Shown piece by piece: positions 8,401 through 19,689 of a stretch of 64,000 nt of DNA. Below the pieces are notes generated by a model. It worked only from the letters and a program-made list of their open reading frames with translations. It was not told the DNA's origin and did not search any database. The stretch's first letter is position 1. Every line of letters begins with the position of its first letter. Source of the stretch: Galerina marginata (Eukaryota; Basidiomycota; Agaricomycetes; Agaricales; Galerinaceae); assembly GCA_023014335.1 (NCBI GenBank), contig JAECYW010000008.1, positions 2,480,001 through 2,544,000 of the forward strand. The letters are read 5' to 3'. The position numbers and the translations under genes were made by a program.

Positions 8401-10343
8401 TGTATTGCTCGACATGACGTAAACCGACAAAGGCAAGCTCTGTGCATGTCATTAGGGTCGTTCAGAGTAGCTCGGTTGGGCCTCATTTGACTTTCATTTG
8501 AGTCTCGGTTGGGATTTTAGTTGGAACTCGGCTGGGCGGCAAGGATGCGGTCAATTCCGAAATGGTGAGTTCAACTTTGATCACGGTTGGCCAACTGGAA
8601 AGTTCGGCGTTAGGCTTCAACCACATTGATTGAGATAATCTAAATCGCATAATCATCGTCGCCGACCTGCTCCTTGCACGCTGAAAGAGGAAGATATATT
8701 CTACATATGGGGTAGACACATACATAGACCAATAAACGAGAGTAAAAATAAAAGAATTTTTAAAAATAGTATGTTCTGCTCAACGTTCTGCTGAAACTCC
8801 GACGGCTGCCTAACGCCGAACTTTCCATTTGGCCAACCGTGATCAAAGTTGAACTCACCATTTCGGAATTGACCGCATCCTTGCCGCCCAGCCGAGTTCC
8901 AACTAAAATCCCAACCGAGACTCAAATGAAAGTCAAATGAGGCCCAACCGAGCTACTCTGAACGACCCTATTGCGGGGTTGATGTAGTATTCTTTTGACC
9001 TGTCTGGATCCGAAAGGAAGTCTCCGAATGAAGCATGAAAAAATTGAATGCAACCCCATTCCAAGTCAATTGTGACCAGGGAGGAGACATCAACCAGAAG
9101 GCGAGCAACATCTCCTTCAGCAAGAGTCAGGAACTCCTCAAGCAACGAGGAACGGTCCCCGTCAAGAAGATGAGTGGCTGCCCCTAACAGTTGCAGAGTT
9201 GCAATTTTATCCTCCATACGGGAAAGGATGTCTCTGTACAAGGCATCAAGTTCTGCGAAGGGTGCATCACCTCTGGTAGGCCGTAGACCCAAGATTATTT
9301 CCAAGCTACTCATTGGCGTATATCGACTAGAAGCCATATATCGTATCACAGTGGCAGCATATATAAACTGCCCGGATGATTTGTCGACGAGTAAGGAGAT
9401 GTCGTTGTCTTCTGGCCACGTCAGAGGGATGAGTTTTTTTTGTAGATGTGTTTGTTTAATTTCGAAAAAAGAGCCTTCTAAATATTTCCTGATGTCAGCT
9501 TCAGGTTGGTAAGTGTCGTCCAGTGCGATGCGCGTTGTAACTCCGTCAAAAGCTGAATTGGAGAATGTAAGACAGATTTCTTGCTCTGCTCGACTGGAAA
9601 ACAAGAACATTAAACGAATGAAGCTCTTGTAAGAAGAAAGACCGCCAATGGCTTTAAGGATGTGACATTGAACATTTGGGCCAGCACATTCGTCCAGACC
9701 ATCGATCATGATGACATAGGGAATCGCCCTCGAGGATAAACCTAATTTGTTGATATACATCAGAGGGTCAACGATCAGGGCTTTGAACTGCGCTTCAAAG
9801 GATTGGTCGAATATGGCTGGGTCATTTTCAACAACACTTTCTATGAGGCTTCTGGCCTCGGGTACGTTTACTGCAACCTGATAAGCTAAACTTGCTGCCA
9901 GGGGCCGCACGTTATTTCGTTTGGGGTCCGACCTAGAAAAAAAGAAAGTGGCCAAAAGGATGCCCTTCTCGCGGCATAGTTCTGCGATCGTCTGTGCGAT
10001 TGCCGATTTGCCTGCGCCTGCGGGACCATACAACCACATGATGTATCGTTCCCATCCGATCTTTCCGACGATCCAATCCATTATCTCGGTGAGGACAGCA
10101 ATGCGAGTGTTCGGGTAGCACTTTGGAGGATCGAAGCGCTCTCCGGAGTTATGAAATGCACTTGGTGACGCAGCGTCGAGAAGAAGTTCTATGCCTATTA
10201 GGATGCATTGGATTAGTAGGGATCGTGACTCAGACCGCCTTTCTAAAACGTTCGGGAAAGTACCCACCAGTGCGTTTAGAAGGGCCGTTGTAATGGGTAA
10301 ACATGCCTCCATTGATTTGAAAGTTCTGGCTACGGGAGAACAT
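8401..10343 (-). pseudogene. NACHT NTPase, 3'-truncated and MITE-interrupted copy
   Basis: Exon 1 (10343-10268, MFSRSQNFQINGG...) and exon 2 (from 10194) match the intact paralogue at 21.7-24.2 kb. Visible motifs are the Walker A P-loop LYGPAGAGKS and Walker B VIMIDGLDEC. Exon 2 is split by a 514-bp MITE at 8455-8968, beyond which the last 53 bases of the exon (TELAFVGLRHVEQY) and the GTAAGT donor survive at 8453-8395. Homology to the paralogue then stops about 20 bp into intron 2, and its exons 3-5 are absent, replaced by GCC-rich sequence. NACHT proteins are STAND NTPases linked to fungal non-self recognition and programmed death. This copy could at most encode a truncated NACHT domain. Confidence 0.88.
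8455..8968. mobile_element. 514-bp MITE with 161-bp inverted arms and TA target duplication
   Basis: The arms 8455-8615 and 8808-8968 are inverted copies with one mismatch, beginning GGGTCGTTCAGAGTAGC. TA flanks both ends (8453-8454 and 8969-8970). The 192-bp centre has no transposase. The empty site is preserved in the NACHT paralogue near 22785-22800. Terminal GGG and TA duplication fit a Tc1/mariner-type non-autonomous element. The near-perfect arms indicate a recent insertion. Confidence 0.93.
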
Positions 10344-11925
10344 TGGAAGGCCCTTGCAGAGTGAGACGTGCGAATCTGGCGTAGTGGGAAGGATGGTAAA
10401 TGGAAAGACGGATGGATGAACCGATATAAATCCTCTAACACGCGGCGTCCTTGCTGTGCCCGGCTCGTTTGATTTCAAGTTGCCGGCTTGGGCTCAAAGA
10501 GTTGGGTAAATGAACTGTACTCGAGTACAGTTAGGACTGGGCAGGTGTTGGGCAGTGCTTTTGCACAGCATGAATGCGTTCTTGTCGTTATCCTAGTTTG
10601 AAGGTCAACAACGGTTAATGATTGTTGAAGAATATGTTTGAGATACTTGAACACTGCAAGTGCTGAGTCAATCGTTAAACCTTTGGGTATGCGATTAAAA
10701 TATTATATTGAATGCACAAAGTAAGGACGGTTTTCGAGATAAGGCAACAGACCGGAATACCGAAGGCACCCATACCGTCAAACAACAGGGTGAACCGTCC
10801 TAGTTCGGCGTATAGCTAAACGAGGTGGCAGTTGTGTACAGGCACTGGAGCTAGTGACTGGCGTCAGTTTCGCCGCGTGGGTTGCACTGTGTGTGTGGTG
10901 AGGCGTGGGTCGAGTTCGTGTGTCATGTTTTAGCCTAAGGCATCTCTTTCAGGTTCCCATCTTCGTAGGTATATCAACCAGCTAAAAGTTATTCAGATTG
11001 GCACCACGTTTGATATATAAAAAATTAAGATAATATACGCACCTCGTTAAGACGAGGGAACACTGGCATAACAGACCGTTCAAAGCGCTGGCGCTCGTGC
11101 TGCGATAGGCTTGACGTACCAAGCCGCGAGGCAATGGCCCCCGAGCCACGTATTCCTAGACTCTCCAGAGCACAGGTGACCGCACCCAGAATTGACTGAA
11201 GTTGAGGCGGAGGCACTCGAAAGCCTCGCACTATGATTTCCCCAAGTTGTCAAATTCCAACACTGGAAGACTGTTAGGGGTAAGCAACAGAAACACTGAA
11301 GGCATACAGACGTGAATAGGACCAAGCTTTGTTGCAGACGAGATGAACGATGTACAAGTATGGGACCAGGAACTCCCAGACGAGCGCTGAGGTCTCTTGG
11401 TCATGGGCGTGACGTGGTGACAAGGTGGTCACGGTCATTTTTACCAGGACGCGACGTTCTGCGGTTCATTGCGCTTCACCACCTTCCAAATCCAGTCCCT
11501 TGCTCATGCTTTTTGAACCTAGGAGCCGACTTGGATGGATGAATGGATGAGTTAGAATCATGCCGCTGGCTGCTGCATGGGGTCGATCGATCAGACATTT
11601 TGCGCTCACGCAGTGGCGGACTCGTTCGCTACGCATTTCAGATTCTCTCTTGAATTCTCCTTTGGTGCCCCTTTGTTCACTCGACGCCTTACACCTATAA
11701 GAGAGGCGGACACTCTTCAAACCACTTGCCAAGGAGAGGAGAGGAAGCCTGCCAGGTGCGCAAGTGCGGCCCTCACAGACCAACTTAGTATCATATCTAT
11801 CTTTTAGGTCAGCCCTTTCGCCTCCCTTCTCGACCGTTTCAGAACTTGACCTCCGAGACATCCTCAGATAATTTATGTAAGATCTTCAACGGTCGATCCG
11901 TTTTCATTATCCCTCTGAATCCACC
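10344..11925. other. no gene recognised
   Basis: The first 100 bp are the promoter side of the NACHT pseudogene and resemble the same region of the intact copy (AACCGATATAAATCCTCTA here, AACCAATATAATTCCTCTA at 24.2 kb). The remainder holds only short frames on both strands without motif or intron support. Confidence 0.5.
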
Positions 11926-12872
11926 ATGTCGCAGGCAACAATATCCCAGCCAACTGCTGTCCTTTCTACTTTTCCTCTCGCTCGCCGTCCGGTGCGAACC
12001 GTCATCGACGAACAATCTCCAACAAAAGAAATCTCCAAAGGCGATATCCTCTTATTATTCGTATCCAATAAGGACATAGAACTCGGATACACGACGAAAC
12101 AAGCTACCAAAGGGCCGTACCATCCTTGCGTCGTGTTCTCTGTCGTAAAGCGCCAAGTCAGCGCTGAAACCTTTCAAACGGTCGTCGGCGCGTTTCCAAT
12201 ACGCATCTTCAAGTGTGGAATCGGCACCAGGTTGACCAATCCAGATTCACGCCGAACGCTGCTCCCTCTTCCCTCTTCCTCCAGCCAGTCGCCTTTGATT
12301 ACCCCGCCAGGGTTTGGAGCCCCGTTAGCGTTCGACTATGGCTCGCATGCCCAAGCCTGGGTACAGGTAAAGACTGTTTGGTTCCCCAGTCTGCGCGAAG
12401 TAAGTTTGCTTTGGTATTACTCAATCTGTACTTCAGGCTAAACAATCCTTTGTAGTTTCGGACATCGAGCCCAAAGCTTCAGATGAGCGGCAACGAGGTC
12501 GACCGTATTGTCACCTATGTGAAGGTTCTGGCAATGACCATCCCACCCTCCCTCCTCCCCCGCCTCTTTCAGTCCAGCTCTCAGGGCCATGTCAGCAGTA
12601 GCAGTAGCATCAGCAACAACGTCGGTGGTCCCACCGCTATTGACGCTCCCCACGCCGAGCATCTTGCTCCCGACGACACGATACAATGTCTAGCGAACAC
12701 CGACAGTCAGGCCGCCCCTCTTTCTCTGGTTCCATCCACAACGACCAGCTTCGAGTCCGAGGATTCAAGTCCTCGAGCCGCCTCCTCCACCCAGCCGTCG
12801 GCGGACGTTTCCGTGCCATCACAAGGCAACCAGCAGCAATCTCTCGACAATCAACAGGCCGCGGATGGTTAA
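11926..12872 (+). CDS. hypothetical agaricomycete protein, 296 aa, two exons
   Basis: The start context CCACCATGT is good. Exons 11926-12399 and 12456-12872 join in frame. The 56-nt intron begins GTAAGT and uses the TTGTAG acceptor rather than the CTTCAG 19 nt upstream, because only the former extends the protein. The N-terminal half (EISKGDILLLFVSNKDIELGY, then YHPCVVFSVV and FPIRIFKCG) looks like a small beta-rich domain. A helical segment, QMSGNEVDRIVTYVKVLAM, opens exon 2. The C-terminal 110 residues are Ser/Gln/Pro-rich and probably disordered. I recognise it only as a conserved hypothetical; no enzymatic motif is visible. Confidence 0.7.
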
Positions 12873-13344
12873 GGCGTCAGTAGGAGCCACCGCTCCCTTC
12901 CACCTGCGGTTCTCAACGAGCAATGGACTGCGACCTCGTCATCGGACAGCCTATCCTCGAGACGCTCTCTGTCGTCGTTGTTATCAGAACAGGAACAGGA
13001 ATGACCGGAGATGGGCTGCAGCGGCAAACGAGGGGTCACAGTGATCAGGAACTATGTACGTCGCAAAGCTCTTGGACACTTCGTAAGTACTGAACTTGTT
13101 ATTATTTAGGCACTTTTGGAATATTATTATAACTATCGGAACATGTATACTCAGTAGAAATATTTTATGTGCAACAGCTTTAACGACTCAAAATCTATCC
13201 CACTTATTTTGAAAGTGCCTTGCCGTTGCTCAGTAAATAAGTGTTCAAAAGACGCGTCCTATGAGTGAGTGAGAATGACCGGAATGCGAAGCACTGATAT
13301 TTTGTCCGGATCCGTGTAGGTACTCAAAATACTCAAACCTATCA
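12873..13344. other. no gene recognised
   Basis: This is the 3' flank of the preceding gene and AT-rich sequence. No motif, RNA gene or repeat is seen. Confidence 0.5.
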
Positions 13345-13690
13345 CATCATCGCAAATCCTGCACCCTCCCCCTCCTGACACTCTCCACCCTCTCCGCCTT
13401 TCACCCGCGCAAACACGGACGAGAACAAGATGACAGACCACCACAGCCAGTCCCAGATATTCAGCTTCCGTGCCATCACATTATTATTCCCCCAACGCCG
13501 GTCATACCCCTTCATTGCAACCGTCGCCGCCGCCAAAAGCAATCCCGAGATACTCATACCGCGTCGGATCCAGCTCAGCCTGCAGCTCACCCTCGTGCCC
13601 TTCTCTGCTGTCCTTCTGGTTATGGTCAACTTGAAGCACGTCGAGCGTCTGCACGCGAAACGATGTTATAGATGTGGATGCCGAAGCAGG
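13345..13690 (-). pseudogene. fragment of the CorA-like gene's last exon
   Basis: On the minus strand this stretch reads RVQTLDVLQVDHNQKDS, then EGHEGEL, EYLGIAFG and RKLNIWDWLWWSVILFSSVF. It matches the 3' end of the CorA-like gene at 16.4-16.7 kb (RVQTLELDVLDQNQNRKDS, RKLNIWDRLWWPVILLSSV). It is frame-broken between the two matched blocks and lacks the upstream exons. It is a dispersed duplicate on the same strand, about 3 kb from the parent. Confidence 0.85.
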
Positions 13691-14583
13691 ATTTAAAATG
13701 TGTCCCGTCGACGCCTCCGTGTGTTGGCGCCTAATTGTCCTTCAGGAAAATGCCTCGACGCGTGAAGTTTGAACGCGTGAATCGCGAGTCGCGACACCGT
13801 GGACACGTTTGGGTTCACCACGTGACCGCGACTCAACCCCGGATTCGGAAAACCCTGGAAAAACCAAATTGAAGGAGCTACATCATGATTCTGATTCTCG
13901 ACTCTTGACCCGTATCTTGATCTTCTCTCGCAAGTCGCAGAGAACGCCCTTGATTTTGGAATCGATGCTCTCGAAAGACCCTACCGGTGCAGTCCAAGCA
14001 GCATACAATGTTGACATGGATGTTCGCGTTCAAGCCTGCGGATAGCATTTTATGGGGTTAACACCCTCGTTGGTGACCCGCTTTTTCCAGTGCTGAGGAG
14101 GCTCTGTTCCGAAGTTCAAAGCTTTGGATTCCAAGGTTAATCTGACCCCGCCCCGGCGCCAAAGTTCTGCGACGTCTTCCTTTCAGTTCAGTGCACCTTT
14201 GTATTCGTCATCTGACTTTATACAAGAGACGCCTCCAAGAGACGCCTCCAAGATCGTTCGTGTTTATAAGGCGAGCTTCTACCTGAATATAATTTATTTT
14301 ATCCCTAAACTTTGTAATAGGAGAAGACAGGGAGATGTCAGACAAACAAACGAGAATGTTTCAAGTTACACGCCGTCTCTTGCTTCCTAAGTTCCTACTA
14401 CTCCAACCCGTTATGTGGCGCAAATTCAACTGGAAATATTCTTTCAGCATTGTATACGAGGAGGTGGTGCGTCTAATTTCAATTTTGTGAGTTTTCTTTT
14501 TGTAAACGGTGCTAGCCATATAAACTTAGATTCGGTCTCTTAGAGTCTGGGGATCCACTGGACATGGAGATTCGGGTGAAGAC
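13691..14583. other. no gene recognised
   Basis: Short frames only. A 12-bp tandem (GAGACGCCTCCA, twice) lies at about 14226-14249. This may include the promoter of the F-box gene downstream. Confidence 0.45.
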
Positions 14584-16132
14584 ATGATAAGTGGGATTCA
14601 GAAGCGCCAATTCAAATCGCCACCTCTACCCCATCTCCATTCTTCATTTGTTCCTCCTCCAGGATACGAAACCAACGCCACCACCGAAATGGAATCGACT
14701 CTCAAGGACGTCTACGAGATGGTAATGGACCTCGAAGACTACGCAAGAATGGTGCTGAAGAAGCTGCAGCAACACCGAGCAGTCATGTCACCCGCACGAC
14801 GCCTCCCACCTGAAATCCTTGGAGAGATTTTCTCTCTCGCCTCATGTGCCCAGGGACATGGCATGAGATTGCCTTTCTTCTATGACATGCCCTGGGTTCT
14901 GGGAGAGGTATGTAGCTATTGGAGGACGGTGTTGCTATCTCTCCCCAAACTTTGGTCTGAGATCCACCTGGACCTCAGACAGCTATGGGACCCTCAGGAC
15001 GACAACACACATCCTGACATTGTAGCACGCAGAGTGCATAAAGTCCGGGACTTCCTCGAGACCTGCCTCACTCGCTCGGGAAATGAGCTACTGCGGTTCT
15101 TTATCTCCGCCCGGTCGAAACAATTTATCGAACCCATCCTCTCAACCCTCGTTAAACACTCTGAACGTTGGGAAAAAGCTCAGATCGATGTTAATTGCCT
15201 GTCTCAGTGTCACCCACATCTCTCCCGGGCCAAAAATCGCGTGCCTAATCTACATTGCCTAGGTATCAAATGCTACTTTATAGAGCATGCACCTCCTTCC
15301 TCCCCTTGTGATGCATTTGAGAATGCCCCGAAGTTGGAAACGCTACTCATGGAAGGCATGACTTACCCCATGAACATGTTCCCCGTCCCCTGGTCCCAAG
15401 TCACCCATTTGCGATTGTCATATTGCCAAGTCCGTAAAGACCAGTTTAGGCAAATATTGCACAGTGCTACCAATCTGATATCATTGCTCGCAGAGGGGGG
15501 ACATGGTAGAGAGATGCCCGGAGATACAGGCCAGATGCTCCCCGCTGTCCTTCCTAACCTTCAGTACCTCAGCATGGTTGGCACAAGTGGTTATATTGCC
15601 GAGATTTGCAAATCCATGACCGTGCCCAACCTCCAACACTTCGGTATCAAGGCATTAACACCATTTCCCGTTCATGACACAATTTCTATGATCACTCGCT
15701 CGCAATGCAGACCCACCGAACTTACGTTTTCACACATCTCTCGACCCATTGGCAAGATGGGAGAAATTCGGCATAGCGGAGCTCTTCGAAGAGCTGCCTT
15801 CGCTCACCTTTCTCGATCTCATCGTATCGAACGCAACTAAGGACCTTATCCCGAACTTTTGGTACGACGACTGTTACTTTGATGAATTCGATCTGCCATT
15901 GCTGCCGAATCTCGAGAAACTCGTGCTAGAAGATCGGCTATGCTCCTCTATAAAGACTGTGCTTGAGACTATGTTGACGAGAAGCCGAGATAATACCAGG
16001 TCGCCTGAGGGTTGGACGCGCCTGAAGTCTGCTACGCTGCGGATTGCTGTCGAGGATCCGACACTATCTCTGTGGGCGAAAGCAAAGGAAAATGGTATTG
16101 ATATTGTCGTTCCGGAAATTCCAGTGAAATAA
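14584..16132 (+). pseudogene. F-box protein gene with an internal frameshift
   Basis: The first frame (14584 to about 15735) starts MISGIQKRQF, has a helical segment and then the F-box core (MSPARRLPPEILGEIFSLAS), followed by CSYWRTVLLSLPKLWSEI, the usual agaricomycete F-box/LRR arrangement. The C-terminal part continues in another frame (LARWEKFGIAELFEELPSLT to a stop at 16132). The switch lies between about 15692 and 15755; no plausible intron bridges it, so a one-base indel is inferred. If intact it would be a roughly 515-aa substrate-recruiting subunit of an SCF ubiquitin ligase. It is either a recent pseudogene or a sequence error. Confidence 0.75.
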
Positions 16133-16380
16133 AAGGGTGTCGTTATTAGCAAATATTTTCGTACTTCAATCATCTTGAACTTGGCTAAAAACATTTTTCG
16201 TAAGCTGGAAAACGAGCCGCTACACTTGTTTATATCAAATTTCGCCCTAAACTGCCGAATCTCATAAACCAGGGTTTCTTGCTCGACAACCAGCAAGCCA
16301 GTCATAAATAAGTCCTACATCAGTACATACATCCCATCCCACCAAACTTACACCGTAATCTAACACAAAGCCCCTAGGCC

Positions 16381-19356
16381 TCACATCGTCCCAAACCGCG
16401 TCTGCACCCTCTCCCTCGCCCTCCTCACACTCTCCATCCTCTCCGCCCTTCTCCGTCCCTTCACCCGCGCAATCACGGAAGAGAGCAGGATGACGGGCCA
16501 CCATAGCCTGTCCCAGATATTTAACTTCCTTACCATCATCACGTTACCATTGGCGTTCCCCCCAACGCGGGTCATACCGCCGCCAGCGCCAGCGCCGAAC
16601 CTGAATCCGAGATAGTTATACTGCGTCGCATCCAGCTCACCCTCGTGCCCTTCTCCGCTGTCCTTCCTGTTTTGATTTTGGTCGAGCACGTCGAGCTCGA
16701 GCGTCTGCACGCGGGGCTCGGTGATCTGGATCTGGTAAGCCACGATGATCCAGATCGTGAGCGCGGTGAGCGGGACGGCGACTGCGATGTAGTGCGGCAG
16801 GTCTGTGAGCGAGCCTGGGTTGATCTCGGAGACGTTCATCCCGAATACGGCCTGTGAAGAAAGGGCGGGTAGGGTCATTAGTGAAGAAGTAGGAAGGATG
16901 AAGGATGAAGGGAAGGAGGGCTTACGGCGACGAAGGAGGCGGGGAGGAAGGCCATTGTTAGATATGCGATTTGTTTCATTGCTGTATGACAAGTCGTCAG
17001 TGAGGATAAGCCGTGGCATTGAGAAATTAAATGATGAGGAGGACGTACCAGCGCTGTCTTTAACAGCCGCCTCTGTAAGCTTCTGCATCCGCTTACTATC
17101 TTCAATGTTAACCATGCTGAACTCCTACAATAAATAAGGCGAGCCATCGTCAGTTATTTATCCATTGGCATTTAACAAATATATGCGTCTCGGTTAATTA
17201 TATGCGGTATATGCGTCTCCGCTGGAAAGGAAAAAAGCTTGAATAGGCAAAAGCCAAAAGACAATAGAGACAAAGGACAAGAAAAAGACAAAAGGAAGAC
17301 CCACCAGATCCATAACGTTCTTCAACCTTTTCTCCTGCAACTTTCGACTCCGCTCCAACCTCTCGATCTCCAAGAGCAGGGTCTGGCACTCGCGCTGCAT
17401 CGTAGCCGCGCTGCGTGTGCGCATCTTCTCGAACGCCTCTTCGGCGTCTTCGTCCAGCTCCTCCTCTTCCTCCCCTCCGCCTTCTATTTCGTCTTCGACC
17501 TCTTCTACCCTGGTTTCCTGGTTCTCCAGATTCCCTTCCTCGTCCTCATCAACACCCTCTCCAACATCCGACTCGGTACGAACAGACGCACGACGGCCGT
17601 GTCGCCGCACCCGCTCCTCCTCCCGCTTTTTCTTCGTCTTCGACCCCAGCCGTGTGTCCATACGCGGATTCGGCGTGTCCCTCACAAACGCAACCGTCTT
17701 CCTAAAATCCTCCAACAGACTCTCATAATGCAGCAAATGCGCGCGCACGACGTGCAGCTCCTGCGTCATCTGTATGTCGTTGGTTATCATCACCTCGGAC
17801 TCCTATGTAGTCCAGTCATTAAAAAACGTCAGCTCATCCTCATCGAACGAACGGCAAGGACAAAAGTAAGATAAAACCAAACTCACAAGGACGCATATAT
17901 GGTTATACAGCGCCTCCAGCGTCTCATCCCACGCATACAACGCATACCACAACAAACTCAACAACACAAACGTCGGGTCCTCCGTCTGCTTAAAAATATT
18001 CCCCCAATACACCGAGCGCCCCGCGAGGTGCACGCGCTCATGCATTGTCTGCGCCGTCGTTCCCGTCGTCGGCGTCCTGGTGCCAATATTCGTGTGGGTG
18101 TGGGTGTGGGTGTGGGTGCGGCCACGATCCCCAGGGTTCGAGCCAGGATGTAGAGATATAATAGTCGACGAGCGCCCGCGCACCATGTGCACCGCCAGCT
18201 GGTCCGCCACGAGGAGGAGGTCGGAGCTTCGTAGAGGGAGGGGGGCTTGTGTGTCGATTATGAGGCCCTGGTCTGGGGTTTTGTGCCATTGCTGCTGGGG
18301 CTTGGTCGCGTTGTTGTCTAGATCTAGGGGCTGCGCCTGCGCCTGCGATTGCGATTGCGGTTGGGTTGACCCGAGACCGAGACCACTGAGACCGAGGGCG
18401 GTGGTGGCGACGGTGACGAAGCTGGGGTTGGCGCTTGGTGCGGCTGTCTGGGTGGTGGTGGGGAAGTTTTGGGTGGGACGGATGAAGGAGAGGGTTATTG
18501 TTATGTCTTTGTGGGTTAGTCGGTACCGAGATGTTCGTTGTTAGATGTATGAATAAAGCGGGAGAAAAGAAAAGAACTTACGATCCGACTCCCCTGGGAC
18601 GACATGCGATTGGAACCGCGAAGGTATCCATCCAATGGCGGAGGAGAAGAAGAATGGCTCGATGTTGTACCTGTGTCCCAGCATCTGCATAACAGGGCCA
18701 GAGAGGCCTTCCACAAAGAGAGCGCGCACACGGACGCCTGGTGGTCTCTGCAAGAAAGTTCAGCAAAACCCTTTCGGCTCAGCCCACCAAACTCACCCCC
18801 TGCTGAATAGCGACCCAAACCCGATCCAGCGTCCTCTCCTCCACATCCCTTTCCCCAGCATCCACAAACCTTCCATCCTCCATCACGTCCAAATAGCGCA
18901 ACGTGCTCTCCCCCGTACTGTTCCCCCTCCCGTCCTTATCCCTATCGACGACCTTCGCGATGCGGCTCTTCTTCTGCTGCCTGCGCGTCCAGTTCGGGTA
19001 GAGGGATTGTGGGTATTTGCACCAGCAGAAGTCTTGCGGCGGGGAGGTGGTCTGTAGGTGCGAGCAGGGGGTGGCGGAGAGGGGGAGGTGGCTGTTGGGG
19101 TCGGCGATGCGGTCTGGGTCGACCTGGACGGGGTGGTTAGTATATATGCTGGGTATGATGCTTGGTGAGGGAGTATACCTCGTCGTCTATGTCGAGAAAT
19201 GGCCATGGTCCTGCGTAGAAAATTTGAGAAAGTCCGAAGGTGCTTTTGGTGCTTGGACTCACCTGAAGGCGCTCCGTGCCTGTGGCTTGGGGGCGGCACC
19301 CGCGGGTGCGTTCTAGGCGACGTTTGGGGTATTAATGTCATAGTGTTCTGGTACAT
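16381..19356 (-). CDS. CorA-like Mg2+ transporter family protein, 779 aa, nine exons
   Basis: Exons are 19356-19263, 19210-19179, 19123-18797, 18747-18582, 18506-17887, 17802-17305, 17124-17049, 16981-16926 and 16851-16381, all GT-AG and in frame. The N-terminal cytosolic part carries blocks typical of the agaricomycete family (RVRALFVEGLSGPVMQMLG, NIEPFFFSSAIGWIPSRF, SVYWGNIFKQTEDPTFVL). A long charged helical stretch follows (EELDEDAEEAFEKM, RLERSRKLQEKRLKNVMDL). The membrane part has IAYLTMAFLPASFVAAVFGMN with the family's GMN motif (residues 627-629), then YIAVAVPLTALTIWIIV. A further hydrophobic segment (LWWPVILLSSVIARV) lies near the C-terminus. Exon 5 has THTHTHTH and QSQSQAQAQ repeats. 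Metal transport is a family inference. The first-exon start is the least certain part. Confidence 0.88.
18088..18122. repeat. (GTGTGG)n minisatellite in exon 5
   Basis: About five GTGTGG units on the plus strand are read on the minus strand as alternating Thr-His in the CorA-like protein. They are probably length-variable. Confidence 0.8.
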
Positions 19357-19377
19357 CCTTAGCTTGAGCTTGCTTGC

Positions 19378-19625
19378 TTAGCGCCTAGCGTTGGTCGTGC
19401 TTAGCTGCGGGTATTGATTTGGGAATAGTTTGGGTATTTGGGAATCCAAGAATACCGATAGATATATGTGTACAGTCCGAGTACAGTGTACAAGTGGTAT
19501 CCTGATACAAAAGAGAAACGAAGAGGAATTCGTTAGTTCATGATGAAGCGCAGCCAAGGTGAGGCACGAGTACGGTTGAATGTGGGTGGTAAGAATCACA
19601 GGAGCATTAATCTGATAAGATAACC
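19378..19625. repeat. promoter-side repeat, copy A
   Basis: About 250 bp starting GCGCCTAGCGTTGGTCGTGC and ending CTGATAAGATAACC are repeated at 24248-24525 with moderate divergence. Shared blocks include GTGTACAGTCCGAG, AAAAGAGAAACGAA and ACGGTTGAATGTGGGTGG. It lies just upstream of the CorA-like start, while the other copy lies just upstream of the NACHT gene. Confidence 0.85.
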
Positions 19626-19689
19626 GGGCTTTTTGTTTTTTTTGAATCTCAGCCTCTCCCGAGTCCGTCCTCGACTCCGACTTCCATGT

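Noticed and set aside
8483..8925. Short frames inside the 514-bp MITE
   Set aside because: They read the inverted arms of a non-coding element in both directions.
17239..17874. 211-codon plus-strand frame
   Set aside because: Antisense shadow of CorA-like exon 6 with its Glu/Arg-rich codons.
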